Shown here: one piece after another, positions 47,202 to 58,383 of the stretch
How the letters are laid out: each line of letters begins with the position of its first letter
How positions within the stretch are numbered: the first letter of the stretch is position 1
From: Przewalskia tangutica
Taxonomy: Eukaryota > Streptophyta > Magnoliopsida > Solanales > Solanaceae
Assembly: GCA_029844215.1 (NCBI GenBank)
Contig: CM056728.1
Coordinates: forward strand, 91,573,676 to 91,637,675
DNA: 64,000 nt
Direction of reading: 5' to 3'
Notes under the pieces: model-generated
Told to the model about the DNA's origin: nothing
Seen by the model: the letters and a program-made list of their open reading frames with translations, nothing else
Database searches by the model: none
Position numbers and translations under genes: made by a program

Positions 47202-50012
47202 TGTAATGCCATTTTTTTACCGCAACATTATATCAGCGGATCCTGCCTGCTACTTAGAAATAAAATAAAATAAAATGCTAAAAATGCTAAAAGTGCAAAA
47301 GGGTGCTAAGAGGGGTTATGCTAAAGATGCTAAAGGGTTCGCGGAGTCGCCACCTAATTAGTTTGAGTAAATTAGGACACCAAAATGTCAACTAAGTAAA
47401 TTCAACACTAACTCCATTTAATGATCTGCTAAACTATGTGAGATTCTGGGTAAGAGTTCTTTATTAATCTAGAGGGACGGGGTTAGACACCCTCTAAGAT
47501 CCGCTAACGTGCGGTTGTCCGTTCAAACCTAGTGTTATTATTATGCTAAGAGTGCAATGCATGTTTAAAAGATGTTGCAAGTGTTCTATAAAAGGATGCA
47601 TTTTGATAAAAGATTTATAAGACTAATGTTATAAAAATACATGTAAAGTTTAAATGTATGCATTTATATTATTTATAAAAATGATGCAAAGTTGATTTAT
47701 TGACTAAATGCATATGTTTACTTGCTAACTTAATCCTGATTAACATAAGTATGACATGATGCATTAAAATATTTAATTTTGTAATTGAGAAGAATCTATG
47801 CCTAAATTTCATGATCAGATATGTAAATTAAATTGTTAGGCAAAAGTTTAGATGTGCATGAGAAGCCTAGGATGATTAACTTAATGAGAAGCAAATTTGT
47901 AGTATCAAATTACTTTCTAATAGCGACTTAAAGCTTAGGGGTCCTACTAATGTAATGTCAGATAAATAATTTACAACAAATGAATGGGAAATGAGGATCA
48001 ATAATAATGACTCGAAGGAATGACGTTGTAATTTCGCCTGTGGTTTGGAATTTCTGATGCGGATAGCAAGATGCACACAAATGCGGGTGATTATGGGTGC
48101 AGATCTTCAGTTGATGGAAGGCGTGATGAGTCTCGCAATGAAACTCTTCATTCGGCTCCGGTGCATTTCATGTAAAAAATAAAGAAAGATAAAGATTCGT
48201 ATATGTTCGAATTTATAAGAAACAATGAATGGGCATTTAACATAAAACTCAACGCATATAATTTGTACTTAAATCTGTACCGTGATTATGCTGCAGATAG
48301 AAAACAACACATGAAAAGACAATCCTTAGATGGGTTAGCGGAGACTGATTTCGTGTAGATAAAATGCCAACACAAGTATATAGCACTAAGATTACTTAAC
48401 AGGATGATATGATAGCTAGATGGTCTAAAGATATTACATGCTTTCATAGATATGCTTTAGTATTCAGACAGACATGCTAATATATAGACAGACTACCCCT
48501 CAGATTTCCAGCCTTTAGACACTAGGCTGTATGAGGCAGGGTGACTCTTATATTCTGACAAAGTAAACATGAACTTGATCACGTAGATGAGTTGAACAAA
48601 ACAGGAAAAACTAATTAGCCAATTCGGAATAACATTTCAGAGATGCAGGGGAAACTATTTGGGCCAAGACATCATGCCCAAATTCTTGATATACTACTGC
48701 TGAACAAACAGAACACATGAAAAGATCTATATAGTTGAAAACAAGTATTATCAGCAATTTCAGATCTTATAGATAGGCTAGCAAAATGATATACAGATAT
48801 ACATACATATGATGCGCACAAATCACGTTAAACATGTATTCATCAGATCGAATGAGGGCAGACACACAGATTAATTAACAATCAATTCACAGCAACATAT
48901 CAAACTGAAATATTAATCGATTAACGCATAGAAGAAGAAAATTTCAATTAAACAATACGGGAAAGGGTTCTGATTTTACCTTCTCCGGAAAGCGAACTGA
49001 GACAGCGTATCAAGTCGTCGATCCACTCGGGGTTTTGTTATGCGATTTGAAAGGAAGGGGGCTTTGCCTCGATTTGCTTTAAGGTTGCGTTTTTATGCTA
49101 TAAAAAGAGTATGAATTTTGAGAGTTCCTCCTTTTGGTTCTTTGCTGGCTATTGTATGGTCGTCCCTCCTTTTCTATTGGTTGTGGAAATTGATGCCTAC
49201 CGATCGGGTTATTAACTGATGCTAAAGGGTGCAAATAGATGCCTATCGATTTTTTGGATTATGATTATTGCTTCTAGAATGCTAATTTTTCCAATGTCTT
49301 TACATGTGCAAATCGATTGGTATTTATAGCCTTGATTTAGGTTTTATTTATGGCAAGTTTTTGGGCTGATATTAACAAGATTTTAGTACTGATCTGGGTA
49401 AGATTTTAGGTGTTCGTTCTAGGTAAGATTCGGTTAAGCAAGTTATAATTTTGAGGTCGATTTGGTTCGATTTTATGGTAAGATTTTATGATCAGTGTTG
49501 GGTCTGATTTTGGGAGGTGCTTCGCCGGATTCTCCGACGAGAATCTCGGCTGGGGCGATGGGGTGCGAGGTGCGGAGGATGTAAGCTTTTAGGGTTTTGT
49601 GTTTTCTTTTTGTTTTCTTTTAGGTTAAAGGGGAAGATGTAAAATGCTGGTTTTGGGCCAAAATTTTGGGCTACTGGTTTTGGGATGACTGGGCTTGGGA
49701 GAAATTCAACTGGGCTGTGTGTTTTATTTTAAGTCGGGTAAATTTTAAGTGTTGATTTTTAATTAATGGGAAATAAGTGGGTTGGAAGTTATGAATAATA
49801 TTTATAAAATTGCTTTGAGTATTAATAAATGCGGACCTTATATTTAAAGATTGTTTAATGTTTTGTATAAGTGCGATGCTATTATTAAATTGCTTATTTA
49901 TATATGCATATATTTATATATGCGTGCATTTTAAAATTATTGTGCGGTGTTTAAAAATTAATTAAATTTATTGATTATTAATGGGAGAGATGGTCAAAAT
50001 TGGGTGTCAACA
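47202..50012 (-). repeat. 5' LTR of element A
   Basis: 2811 bp on the plus strand, from TGTAATGCCATTTTTTTACC to GGGTGTCAACA. It shares with the TE2 LTRs the blocks GGAGTCGCCACCTAATTA and AAGATCCGCTAAC, and the terminal AAAATTGGGTGTCAACA. A run of ATGCTAAA-like units lies at 47274-47340. Short frames within it have no recognisable content. Confidence 0.85.
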
Positions 50013-50328
50013 GACGCGGCTTGCTTTGGGTGCATTACGAAGTAGATTAAATGTGGTATGTGAGCCAAAATTAGGATTCATTCCTTGAATGTATATTCGA
50101 GTTAACGCTCATGTACTCATATGGTATTAGGTTGACTAAGTCTTTGATATGGTCCTGTTGTCAACTAATATATATGAGTTATTATGATCAAATCATTTGG
50201 ATAGACACTTGAAAAATCCTAAGCTTGATTGAGTGTGTCATGAATGAAATGATTTTATCTTCTCACATAGAGGTTCAGTTCACATGTTTCGTGTAGCTAA
50301 ACTTTACATATTGAGTTCGTCTTCCGAC
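50013..50328. other. Unassigned spacer between element A and TE2
   Basis: A/T-rich, no recognisable frame or repeat. It ends with the target-site copy CCGAC (50324-50328). The host sequence resumes at 60656. Confidence 0.4.
50324..50328. repeat. Target-site duplication of TE2, left copy
   Basis: CCGAC directly before the LTR terminus TGTAACACC; identical to 60656-60660. Confidence 0.92.
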
Positions 50329-52592
50329 TGTAACACCCCATTTTAACCGAGAGTCGAAAACGGGAGTACCACGTATGGTTGATTCCTTGATGTATTTAAA
50401 GGAGTCGCCACCTAATTATTTAGTGAATTAGGACACTTATTATATAGCAGAAAATGCTATAAATGATCTCCATTTAATGGTCTACGAAATTAATGAGATT
50501 CTGGATCAGGGTTCTTTATTATCCTAAAGGGAAGGGATTAGGCATCCTTTAAGATCCGCTAACTTGCGGTTATCCGTTCAAACCTAGGTTAATTATGTAT
50601 TGGCTTTTATTCTACCTATTCTAAGAATTTTTACATAATTTACAATTAAAATAAAATACAATACAGAATAATAAAAACTAAAATTAAAGGTGACATAAGA
50701 TAAAACTCCGGGACATCCGTAGCCTTTTTTAGGCCCTCAGCACAAGATGATCTCCGGATACCTGCATAAACACTTAGTAAAAGTATTAGTAATAAAATAA
50801 ACAATTTTAAAGTGATAACAGTAATTAATAAATAAAGCCAAAAATAAATCCGTCTTTGTACAGGGAAGGCCTTAGAAATCAGACGGAGATTCCTTCATCG
50901 GCCAGTGTTGCCAAAAATAATAAGATAAATAAAACTTCCGGATCCGCGCCAAAACAGTAATAGTTTTAAACACGGAGGGCTCATATATAAAAAATATAAA
51001 GTAGGACAGCCTAAACAAGCGCGGCAGCGAAAATTCGCCTTGCCAGCGCATGTTGGTTATCCGGTGTAAGTGGAAGAAATCATCATTGCCCAGAAAGCTT
51101 CATTTATTTTATTTTCCGTCTTTGCAATTGTGGAGGCCTCAAAAATCGACGGATAACTTTTTCATTGGCCAATGTTCAAATCAGTAAAATACCAACAATG
51201 TAGTATTTGTTCTAAATCAGTAAACCAGCAAAAAATGTAGCAAAAATAGCCTAAAAATCAATCCAGCATCACAGCCAAAATCAGTAGCAAAATAGCCTAA
51301 AACCAGTCCAAAATTAGTCCAGAACATGGCTAAAATCAGCCCAACAAATAACCAAAATTAGTAGCAACAACGACTGAAAATCAGTAGCGAAAAATAGCGA
51401 AAATCAACCCGACAAGCGAAAATCAGTCGGCAACAATAGCGAAACGATCGACCAACGGTAAAGCAGTGAAGCGATTCGCGGAAAGCGAGCGGAGTTTAAA
51501 AACTCCGGCAAAAATACAAGGAATCATTCCAAATCAAACCAACAACAGAAAACAGTAACCAACGACCGCCGGAGTTCCTCAAACTCGGGCGAGATTCACA
51601 AATAAAGAAATCATCAAAATAAAAATATGCCAATAAATCTAAAAATGAAACCAAACCCAGGCAGCGATGGTGGCGGCGTCACTTCCACGGCGAATCTGAG
51701 CGACGCCTTGACGAGCATTTGGGACGATCGGCGGGAGCGGCGAGGATGTGGGTGGTCGGCGGAGAGGTGAGAGGGTGACGGAAGTGAGGTGAGGAGAGTG
51801 AGACGTGCGGCTGCTGTCTGTGAGGGTGTTCGTCGGCGACGAGGTGAGGGGGAGAAGGGAAGGTGAGGTGCGGCGGGTTGAAGGTGAGGGCAGGGGTTCG
51901 CCGGCGATGGCGTGTGGGTGGTCGACGGCGACGGGAGAGGGGTAATGAGAGTGGCGGCTAAGTAGATAGAGGGTGAGGGCTGAGGGGTAATGAGGGTAGG
52001 TTAAAGGGAAAGTGACGGTTGGGGGGTAGAAGTAGGGTTCTGTGGGCTGGCCTTTAAAATAGGGGGGTAAGGTTTTATTTATAGTGGGATTTAGGTTTAG
52101 GGTTTTGGGTATTGGGTTTGGTTATTGGGTATTGGGTATTGTAGGGAAAATAAGATGAAAGTGGATTGGGTTTCATTTTTGGGCTTCTGTTTCTGGCGGA
52201 TTGGACTGATTCAGATTATGCCTTGGACTGAACTGGTTTGACAAAAAATGCAAAATGGATTAATTATTTAAAAGAAAAATATTTAAAGATACAAAATTAT
52301 TAAAATGTCAATGCCGATGCAATAAAATACAATATTTAGCAAATATTTAATGTCTGATTAAAAGTAAAGACGGGGTGTCAATTAATTATTTAAAGGGATG
52401 CTAAAAAATGTTTAATACCTAATTAAAGGTAAAAAACAAAACATGATGTCGATTTACAAAAAAATAAAACAACATAGAATGTTAGGTAAAAAATATACAA
52501 AAAATATCAAAAATGATGATAAAATGCGGTGTCCTAAAATGCTTAAAATTGCAAGAAATGCCTAAAAGATGAGTCAAAATTGGGTGTCAACA
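50329..52592 (-). repeat. TE2 3' LTR
   Basis: 2264 bp, TGTAACACCCCATTTTAACC to GGGTGTCAACA. It differs from the 5' LTR mainly by short indels, many at CG or CAG positions (compare 51400-51480 with 59460-59560). It contains a GC-rich part (51660-51960), GGTATTG repeats (52108-52145) and a TATA box. Confidence 0.95.
52075..52084 (-). promoter_or_regulatory. Putative TATA box, TE2 3' LTR
   Basis: The minus strand reads CTATAAATAA, about 510 bp into the LTR in sense orientation; repeated at 60138-60147 in the 5' LTR. Confidence 0.55.
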
Positions 52593-52605
52593 GTTGTCCC
52601 TCTTT
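52593..52605 (-). promoter_or_regulatory. Polypurine tract of TE2
   Basis: The minus strand reads AAAGAGGGACAAC, directly adjoining the 3' LTR start TGTTGACACC. It has two interrupting C residues, so it is less pure than that of TE1. Confidence 0.75.
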
Positions 52606-52773
52606 GACCGGAGACGATGAAAGAGTTTTCGGACAAAGACGTTGACTTGTAGCCAATTTTGTTCCCATCGTCAGAATTAAACAAAGATCAAGAAAAGAAT
52701 GGGCAAAAGTCGACACTGGGTCGTTGTGATGCCGAGAAAAAAGACAAAGCTGATGCAGATTTAAAATTTGTCT

Positions 52774-52879
52774 CAGTGTCGAATTATGAGAACACTGGAT
52801 TGCTGCAATGCTAGAAAATAACAGCAGGCAGACGCAAATTCAAAATTTGTCCCAGTGTCGAAGTATGATTGACACTGGG
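52774..52879. repeat. CCCAGTGTC/GACACTGGG dyads (TE2)
   Basis: 52851-52859 CCCAGTGTC pairs perfectly with 52871-52879 GACACTGGG (9-bp stem, 11-base loop). A weaker copy is at 52774-52797 (6-bp stem). The matching copy in element A is at 38369-38392. Confidence 0.8.
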
Positions 52880-52921
52880 TTGCAGGTGATGTGGTGCTGG
52901 AAAAGATATGGTGTTTGTGGA

Positions 52922-54640
52922 TGTTGATGAAGTGATGTGATGATATGCCGTCTTGTATAGGCGAGATGCAGATGACGCCTTGTATGGGCGTTGTCATCTT
53001 GTATGGACGATATGCAAATGACGCCTTGTATGGGCGTTGTCGTCTTGTATGGACGAAATGCAAATGACGCCTTGTATGGGCGTTGTCGTCTTGTATGGAC
53101 GATATGCAAATGACGCCTTGTATGGGCGTTGTCGTCTTGTATGGACGAAATGCAAATGACGCCTTGTATGGGCGTTGTCGTCTTGTATGGACGAGATGCA
53201 GATGACGAGATGGGCGTTGTCGTCTTGTATGGAAAATACGATGGCGCCTTGTATGGCGTTGTCGTCTTGTATGGGCGAATGCAGATGACCGCTTGTATGG
53301 CGTTGTCATCTTGTATGGGCGATACAGATGACGCCTTGTATGGCGTTATGTCTTGTATGGACGAATGCAGATGGCGCCTTGTAGGGCGTTGTCGTCTTGT
53401 ATGGACGAAATGCAGATGATGCCTTGTATGGGCGTTGTCGCTTGTATGGGCGAATGCAGATGGCGCCAGTATGGCGTTGTCGCTTGCTCAGATGGAGACG
53501 ATGACGCCTTGTATGGCCGTTGTCGTCTTGTAAGGACGAAATGCAGATGACGCCTTGTATGGGCGTTGTCGTCTTGTATGGACTAAATGCAGATGACGCC
53601 TTGTATGGGCATTGTCGTCTTATATGGACGAAATGAAGATGACGCCTTGTATGGGCGTTGTCGTCTTGTATGGACAAAATGCAGATGACGCCTTGTATGG
53701 GCGTTGTCGTCTTGTATGGACGAAATGCAGATGACGCCTTGTATGGGCGTTGTCGTCTTGTATGGACGAAATGCAGATGACGCCTTGTATGGGTGTTGTC
53801 GTCTTGTATGGACGAAATGCAAATGACGCCTTGTATGGGCGTTGTCGCTCAGATGGGCGAGACGCGACGGCGCAGTATGGCGTTAATCGCTTGTATGGAC
53901 GAACGCATGGCGCCTTATGGCGTTGCGTCTTGTATGGAAGACGCGATGACGCCAGATGGCGCGCTCGTCTTGTATGGACGAAATGCAGATGGCGCCAGAT
54001 GGGCGTTGTCGTCTTGTATGGACGAAATGCAAATGACGCCTTGTATGGGCGTTGTCGTCTTGTATGGACGAAATGCAAATGAACCCTTGTATGGGCGTTG
54101 TCGTCTTGTATGGATGAGATGCAGATGACGCCTTGTATGGACGTTGTCGTCTTGTATGGACGAAATGCAGATGACACCTTGTATGGGCGTTGTCGTCTTG
54201 TATGGACGAAATGCAGATGATGCCTTGTATGGGCGTTGTCGTCTTGTATGGACGAAATGCAAATGACGCCTTGTATGGGCGTTGTCGTCTTGTATGGACG
54301 AAATGCAGATGACGCCTTGTATGGGCGTTGTCTTCTTGTATGGACGAAATGCAGATGACGCCTTGTATGGGCGTTGTCGTCTTGTATGGACGAAATGCAA
54401 ATGACGTCTTGTATGGGCGTTGTCGTCTTGTATGGACGATATGCAGATGACGCCTTGTATGGGCGTTGTTGTCTTGTATGGACGATATGCAGATGACGCC
54501 TTGTATGGGCGTTGTCGTCTTGTATGGACGAGATGCAAATGACGCCTTGTATGGGCGTTGTCGTCTTGTATGGACGAGATGCAAATGACGCCTTGTATGG
54601 GCGTTGTCGTCTTGTATGGACGAGATGCAAATGTTCGTCG
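52922..54640. repeat. 46-bp minisatellite (TE2)
   Basis: About 35 units, spacing 46 bp in the regular parts. Each unit has two related halves, one around CGCCTTGTATGGGCGTTGT and one around CGTCTTGTATGGACGAAAT, so it is a 23-bp repeat that doubled. Two stretches (about 53200-53520 and 53845-54000) contain many irregular units. The unit has no stop in the minus frames, so minus-strand frames of up to 345 residues with a 46-residue period appear in several frames at once; I do not regard them as genes. Confidence 0.92.
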
Positions 54641-55088
54641 TTGTATAGACGAAACATGAATGAAGCCGTTGCATAGGCTTACAATGAAATGGTGTCATTT
54701 TATGGACGTACCTGCCTTGTGACTCGCCTGGGTTGAGATAACGTCATTGCATAGACGTTGTGCGTTTGTAACCCGCATGGGCTTATTGTTGTGCTCCCGC
54801 CTTTGCTGATATGAAGATCCTGTAAAATGTGATGGCGGTTGTATTGATGTGATGCTGCAAATGCTGAGATTTCGTCCTTGCACGGACGTGTTGAATGTTG
54901 TGTGCTTGCTGATTGCTTTTGGAATCCTTATTATGATCTCTTCATGGTGCATTTTCCAAAATTGTCCCAGTTTTCGTTATGCGGGATACATGGGCAAGAC
55001 TTAACTCTGGCGGAAATTGCTCATATCTTTTTTCAGAATAATCAACGCATTCCGTCGCACACGAGCCAATGGGAAGATTTCTAATAGT
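54641..55088. other. TE2 interior between minisatellite and hairpin cluster
   Basis: No coding content. It contains single degenerate relatives of the element A minisatellite units (GCGTTTGTAACCCGC near 54768; CGTCCTTGCACGGACG near 54870), which shows that TE2 and A share ancestry here although only A expanded these units. Confidence 0.6.
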
Positions 55089-55362
55089 GTGACCGAAGCC
55101 GATTTAGGCCGCCTACGTATCCCGCTGAGGGAATCAGGTCAAGACGTAGTTCGTGATGCAAAGAATAATGATTTTTATGGGTTTTCAAACAATGTGGACC
55201 GGAAGCGTGGCGCCTCGTATCCCGCCGAGGAATCAGTCGAGCGTAGTTCGTGATGCAAAGAATAATGATTTTTATGGGTTTTCAAACAATGTGGACCGAA
55301 GCCAATGTGGCCGCCTACGTATCCCGCTGAGGGAATCAGGTCAAGACGTAGTTCACGATGCA
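55089..55362. repeat. Three CCTACGTATC hairpin motifs in ~100-bp tandem (TE2)
   Basis: Units start at 55089, 55194 and 55291 (spacing 105 and 97). The hairpins are at 55111-55152, 55212-55249 (degenerate) and 55313-55354. The inner stem is TCCC-GCTGA-GGGA and the outer stem CTACGT/ACGTAG. The spacers share TGATTTTTATGGGTTTTCAA. Confidence 0.85.
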
Positions 55363-56595
55363 AAAAATGATTCTTTTTATATGCATTTTTTTGATAAGTG
55401 GAAAGACAGCATCACGTTCTGACTTCAGTTGATACCAACAATTAGTATTGTGCTTAGGAATTCCTATAGTTTCAAATGGTACCTCAGAAACATAAGTATC
55501 GACACACTTGCTTGCAACCAAGGTTTCGAACTACACGTAATCTCACGTTTCAAATGCCCTCACTGAAAGAAAGTCTCATTTCTCACATATATTTCAGTAT
55601 TTTGAATTTTGGGACGTTTAGATAAGTACGCTCACACTCAAAAGGATGTTCAATGATTGCAATTGTGATACCATAGGCTTGACCGTCATGTAAGTATCCA
55701 CTAATGTGAAAATTCTCAGTATAAGATCATGTAGGGCTTGTCACGGTCTTGTAATATAGGTTTGGGAAAGAGATGGATATCATTTGGGTAAAAAGTGACT
55801 AATCCTTCCTTGAGCGTTGGACTACGTCCGTGCTTGATATTTGTGTGCTTTAATGCTGATCTGCTTTCTTTTTCCTTTTCTCTTTTTTTTGTCCCAGTTT
55901 TTCTGTACTGACTTCCTTTTGAATCTTTCGTTTGGAGCCCGCTTTTTCCAAAGTTATTCTCTCATTTCATTCATTTTTGTTTATAATGCCGGGGCTTTTG
56001 ATTTGTTTTTTTGTGAAGTCGTCATTTGTGCTTTCTTTTCCCTTTTGGGACTTTGACAGTTTTTGTCTTTGCAAACTTCGACGCAGAATTTGTCAGCCAC
56101 TTGCACATTTCCAAAGCGCTTAAGGAGGTCGGGCCAAGAGAGGGATAATGCGTACGCACTCAGAAAGGGTATAGGTGTGATATGCGGTTGTCGAAAGAAT
56201 AGGCTTTAGGCTCAAAGGGGTGTACTACGGATAATGTTATTTGGTAGGCTGAAAAGGCTCAAACGGGTCAAAGAAAGCCTACGATCATTTCCTACACCGA
56301 GCGTTACTCAGGATTTCGCCTCAACAAATATTCGGGCCAAGTTCTAGATCACAATGCAATGTAATTGAACTTATTCTAAAACTCACCACACAATGCACAT
56401 GAAACGGTGAGGTTGGTTTCATTCTTATCTTAAAAGCATGCAAGAATGTCATTTACGGATGAATAAGAGGTACCAAAAGAATCTATGGTTTACCACGAAG
56501 TCCACCCATATTGATTATTACTCGTTCTTTCCTATGCACACTCCTAATTGTGTTGGTATCAACCAAGTCAAACAATGATACTTAAAAGAGCTTTC
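55363..56595. other. TE2 interior, no recognised content
   Basis: Short frames only, none with a recognisable domain. A pyrimidine-rich stretch lies at 55855-56060. Confidence 0.45.
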
Positions 56596-56680
56596 TTTTT
56601 GTTTTGTTTTGTTTTGTTTTTTTTTTTTTTTTTTGGAATAAACTATTTTTGTATTTTTTTTAATAAATGGTACCGAATCC
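56596..56680. repeat. Poly-T / GTTTT tract
   Basis: GTTTT units followed by about 20 consecutive T and a second T-rich run, directly before a CCTACGTATC hairpin motif. Confidence 0.8.
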
Positions 56681-56690
56681 GAATAGGGCT

Positions 56691-56734
56691 GCCTACGTAT
56701 CTCGTCTTTGACGAGAATCAGGTGTGCGTAGTTC
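56691..56734. other. CCTACGTATC hairpin motif, variant stem 1 (TE2)
   Basis: GCCTACGTATC then the inner stem TCTCGTC-TTT-GACGAGA (7 bp), then AATCAGG and GCGTAGTTC. The outer arms (CTACG/CGTAG) are conserved, while the inner stem differs from that of other copies on both sides. Confidence 0.75.
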
Positions 56735-56989
56735 GTTCAGATATGTTATAAAACTATGATTTAAAAAGAATTTATTCATGAAAGGAATGCAAAAGTAAAA
56801 GTTGTGCAAAACAAACGATTGTTCACTATAAGACTAATGCAAAGTAAAAGAATGTGATAAAAAAATGAACGGCTGTGATGAAATGCATGAATGAATGTAT
56901 GTGCTAGAATGATTGAAATGCAACAATGAATGTCCGTGATTGGATAAATGCAATGAATGGGTGAAATAAATATGTCCCCTTTTTATTAT

Positions 56990-57005
56990 TTTTTTGTTTT
57001 TTTTA
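56990..57005. repeat. Poly-T tract
   Basis: T-rich run directly before the next CCTACGTATC hairpin motif, as at 56596-56680. Confidence 0.6.
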
Positions 57006-57033
57006 TGTGGTGGTGTCGAACCCTAGATGGGTT

Positions 57034-57078
57034 GCCTACGTATCACACCGTATGGTGAGAATCAGACACGCGTAGTTC
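57034..57078. other. CCTACGTATC hairpin motif, variant stem 2 (TE2)
   Basis: GCCTACGTA then the inner stem TCACACC-GTAT-GGTGAGA (six of seven pairs), then ATCAG and GCGTAGTTC. The outer arms are CTACG/CGTAG. Confidence 0.75.
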
Positions 57079-57269
57079 GGAATAATTATGTCGTAAAATG
57101 CATGATAAAAAATTATGTAATCAATACTAGACATATTAATTGGACTTGCAAATATGTATAAAAATGCAAAATATAAGACCCAGAGCGATGCTTCGTTGAA
57201 TCTGGTATAAGCTGACTTCTTTCCGTCAACATAACTCCAGCTCATTCTTGTGATAATTTTTTTTCCTTT

Positions 57270-57325
57270 GTTTTTTTTTTGTTGTTGTTGTTGTTGTCCG
57301 CCCTCGACTATTTGCGAGGACGGAC
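57270..57325. other. T10-(GTT)n tract followed by a hairpin
   Basis: 57271-57295 is T10 followed by five GTT units. At 57296-57325, GTCCG-C-CCTCG and CGAGG-A-CGGAC form two 5-bp stems with one mismatch around an 8-base loop (ACTATTTG). Confidence 0.7.
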
Positions 57326-58363
57326 TTCCTGCAAAAATATGACAAATGAGTGAGAGTAGGCAAGCCACAAAAATAGTAAAATGTAAGGGCGTGACAATAT
57401 AGTCAAAGACTCCCCTGCTTGGTTCGACCGGACTGGTGGTTGATGCTTCACAAAGTCCAAATCGTGTTGTTCAAGAGTGATTTACGCAGTAGAAGTCCTG
57501 ATTGCAATATGACAACAAAAGTGCAAAAATGCAAATGCTCGTGGCCAGAGTTGTAAGCACATAGCATGATATGTACATGGGTTAAAAGGGTAATTATTGC
57601 ATTAAATAATATGTACAAAATTGCTAGCAACAAAATAGTAAACAAAAGCATGCAAATCAAGCGCGCGCCTAATATGCATGAGACCTCTCTTATGCCAGAG
57701 GTAGGCCTAAACGCCAAATATGCGAGATTATGATAAATAGGTCCAAGCCGTTAAACTGCAATGTTTTGTCGGAAATGGCGACCAAATGACGGTGCACTTT
57801 TTCCAATTTCGGTGTGTTATAACCAGGCTTGGATCCGTCTATCACCATCACGCTACACATAGTATGCTAATGGGTCGTTGGGTTGTGAAACCCGTCGACA
57901 AGTTTGGTGGATTTCTAATTGTGGCGTTAATACCAAGGATTAACCCACCTAAGGTTTATGCATGCATGACTAATATAAAAGGGTGGTATAGCTCTATCTT
58001 AAGCTTTCTAAGATTTGGCTTATTAGACGCAAGGTTCCCGAGCGGACAACTCGAGTGAGAAGGCTACGTGGCTGATCAGACGAACCGATCTAACTCCACG
58101 CAAGCGCCAACTCTCCTAAATTTTGGGTGTTCTTGAAAGAAATTTGCGGGTGCGCGAAGCACACCAGCGCGTGTAGTGTGTGACAGTGTGAATTTTCCAG
58201 AGTGGAGGAAATATGAGCGGAATGCCAGTTTAAGGAAAACAGTAAAAGCAAATAGTAATTAAAACGGTTAAGCATACAAAATTAAAGCAAGCAATTAAAA
58301 CAAATAAAAATAAATAAAGTCAAGCAATAATAAACCTAGGTTTGTTATGGTCATGAACCTGAT
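57326..58363 (-). other. 5' leader of TE2
   Basis: Non-coding. 57860-58363 is homologous to 46700-47180 of element A (see there). From the primer site inward no gag is found, which is where TE2 departs from an autonomous element. Confidence 0.75.
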
Positions 58364-58381
58364 TCCCCAGCAGAGTCGCCA
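58364..58381 (-). promoter_or_regulatory. Primer-binding site of TE2 (tRNA-Arg type)
   Basis: The minus strand reads TGGCGACTCTGCTGGGGA, two bases from the 5' LTR. It matches the complement of a plant tRNA-Arg 3' end with one difference (from memory). Confidence 0.85.
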
Positions 58382-58383
58382 TC

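Larger units (their letters stand above)
38345..50012 (-). mobile_element. Element A: truncated Ogre/Tat-like retrotransposon
   Basis: Read on the minus strand: 5' LTR 47202-50012, tRNA-Arg-type primer site, leader, gag remnants 44149-46285, then (beyond an inserted LTR at 40630-44148) a 3'-side region with several minisatellites and hairpin motifs, ending at about 38345. The 3' LTR, polypurine tract and pol are missing. The gag sequence and its Cys-His knuckle are of the Ogre/Tat type. Ogre/Tat elements are known for tandem repeats in the region before their 3' LTR, which fits the minisatellites at 38838-39866. Layout and sequence parallel TE2. Confidence 0.8.

Noticed and set aside
52100..52150. 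Telomere-like TTTAGGG repeat
   Set aside because: Only one or two matching units among GGTATTG and GGTTTTGG variants inside an LTR; not an interstitial telomere array.
52922..54640. CRISPR-like array (regular short repeats with intervening sequence)
   Set aside because: The units are contiguous tandem copies with no unique spacers, and the setting is a plant retrotransposon.
53620..54657. Long minus-strand frames (up to 345 residues) as a repetitive protein gene
   Set aside because: They coincide exactly with the 46-bp minisatellite, exist in several frames, and have no start context or flanking coding signal.
58364..58381. tRNA gene fragment
   Set aside because: The match covers only the 3' end of a tRNA-Arg and lies at the LTR edge, as a primer site should; no cloverleaf is present.
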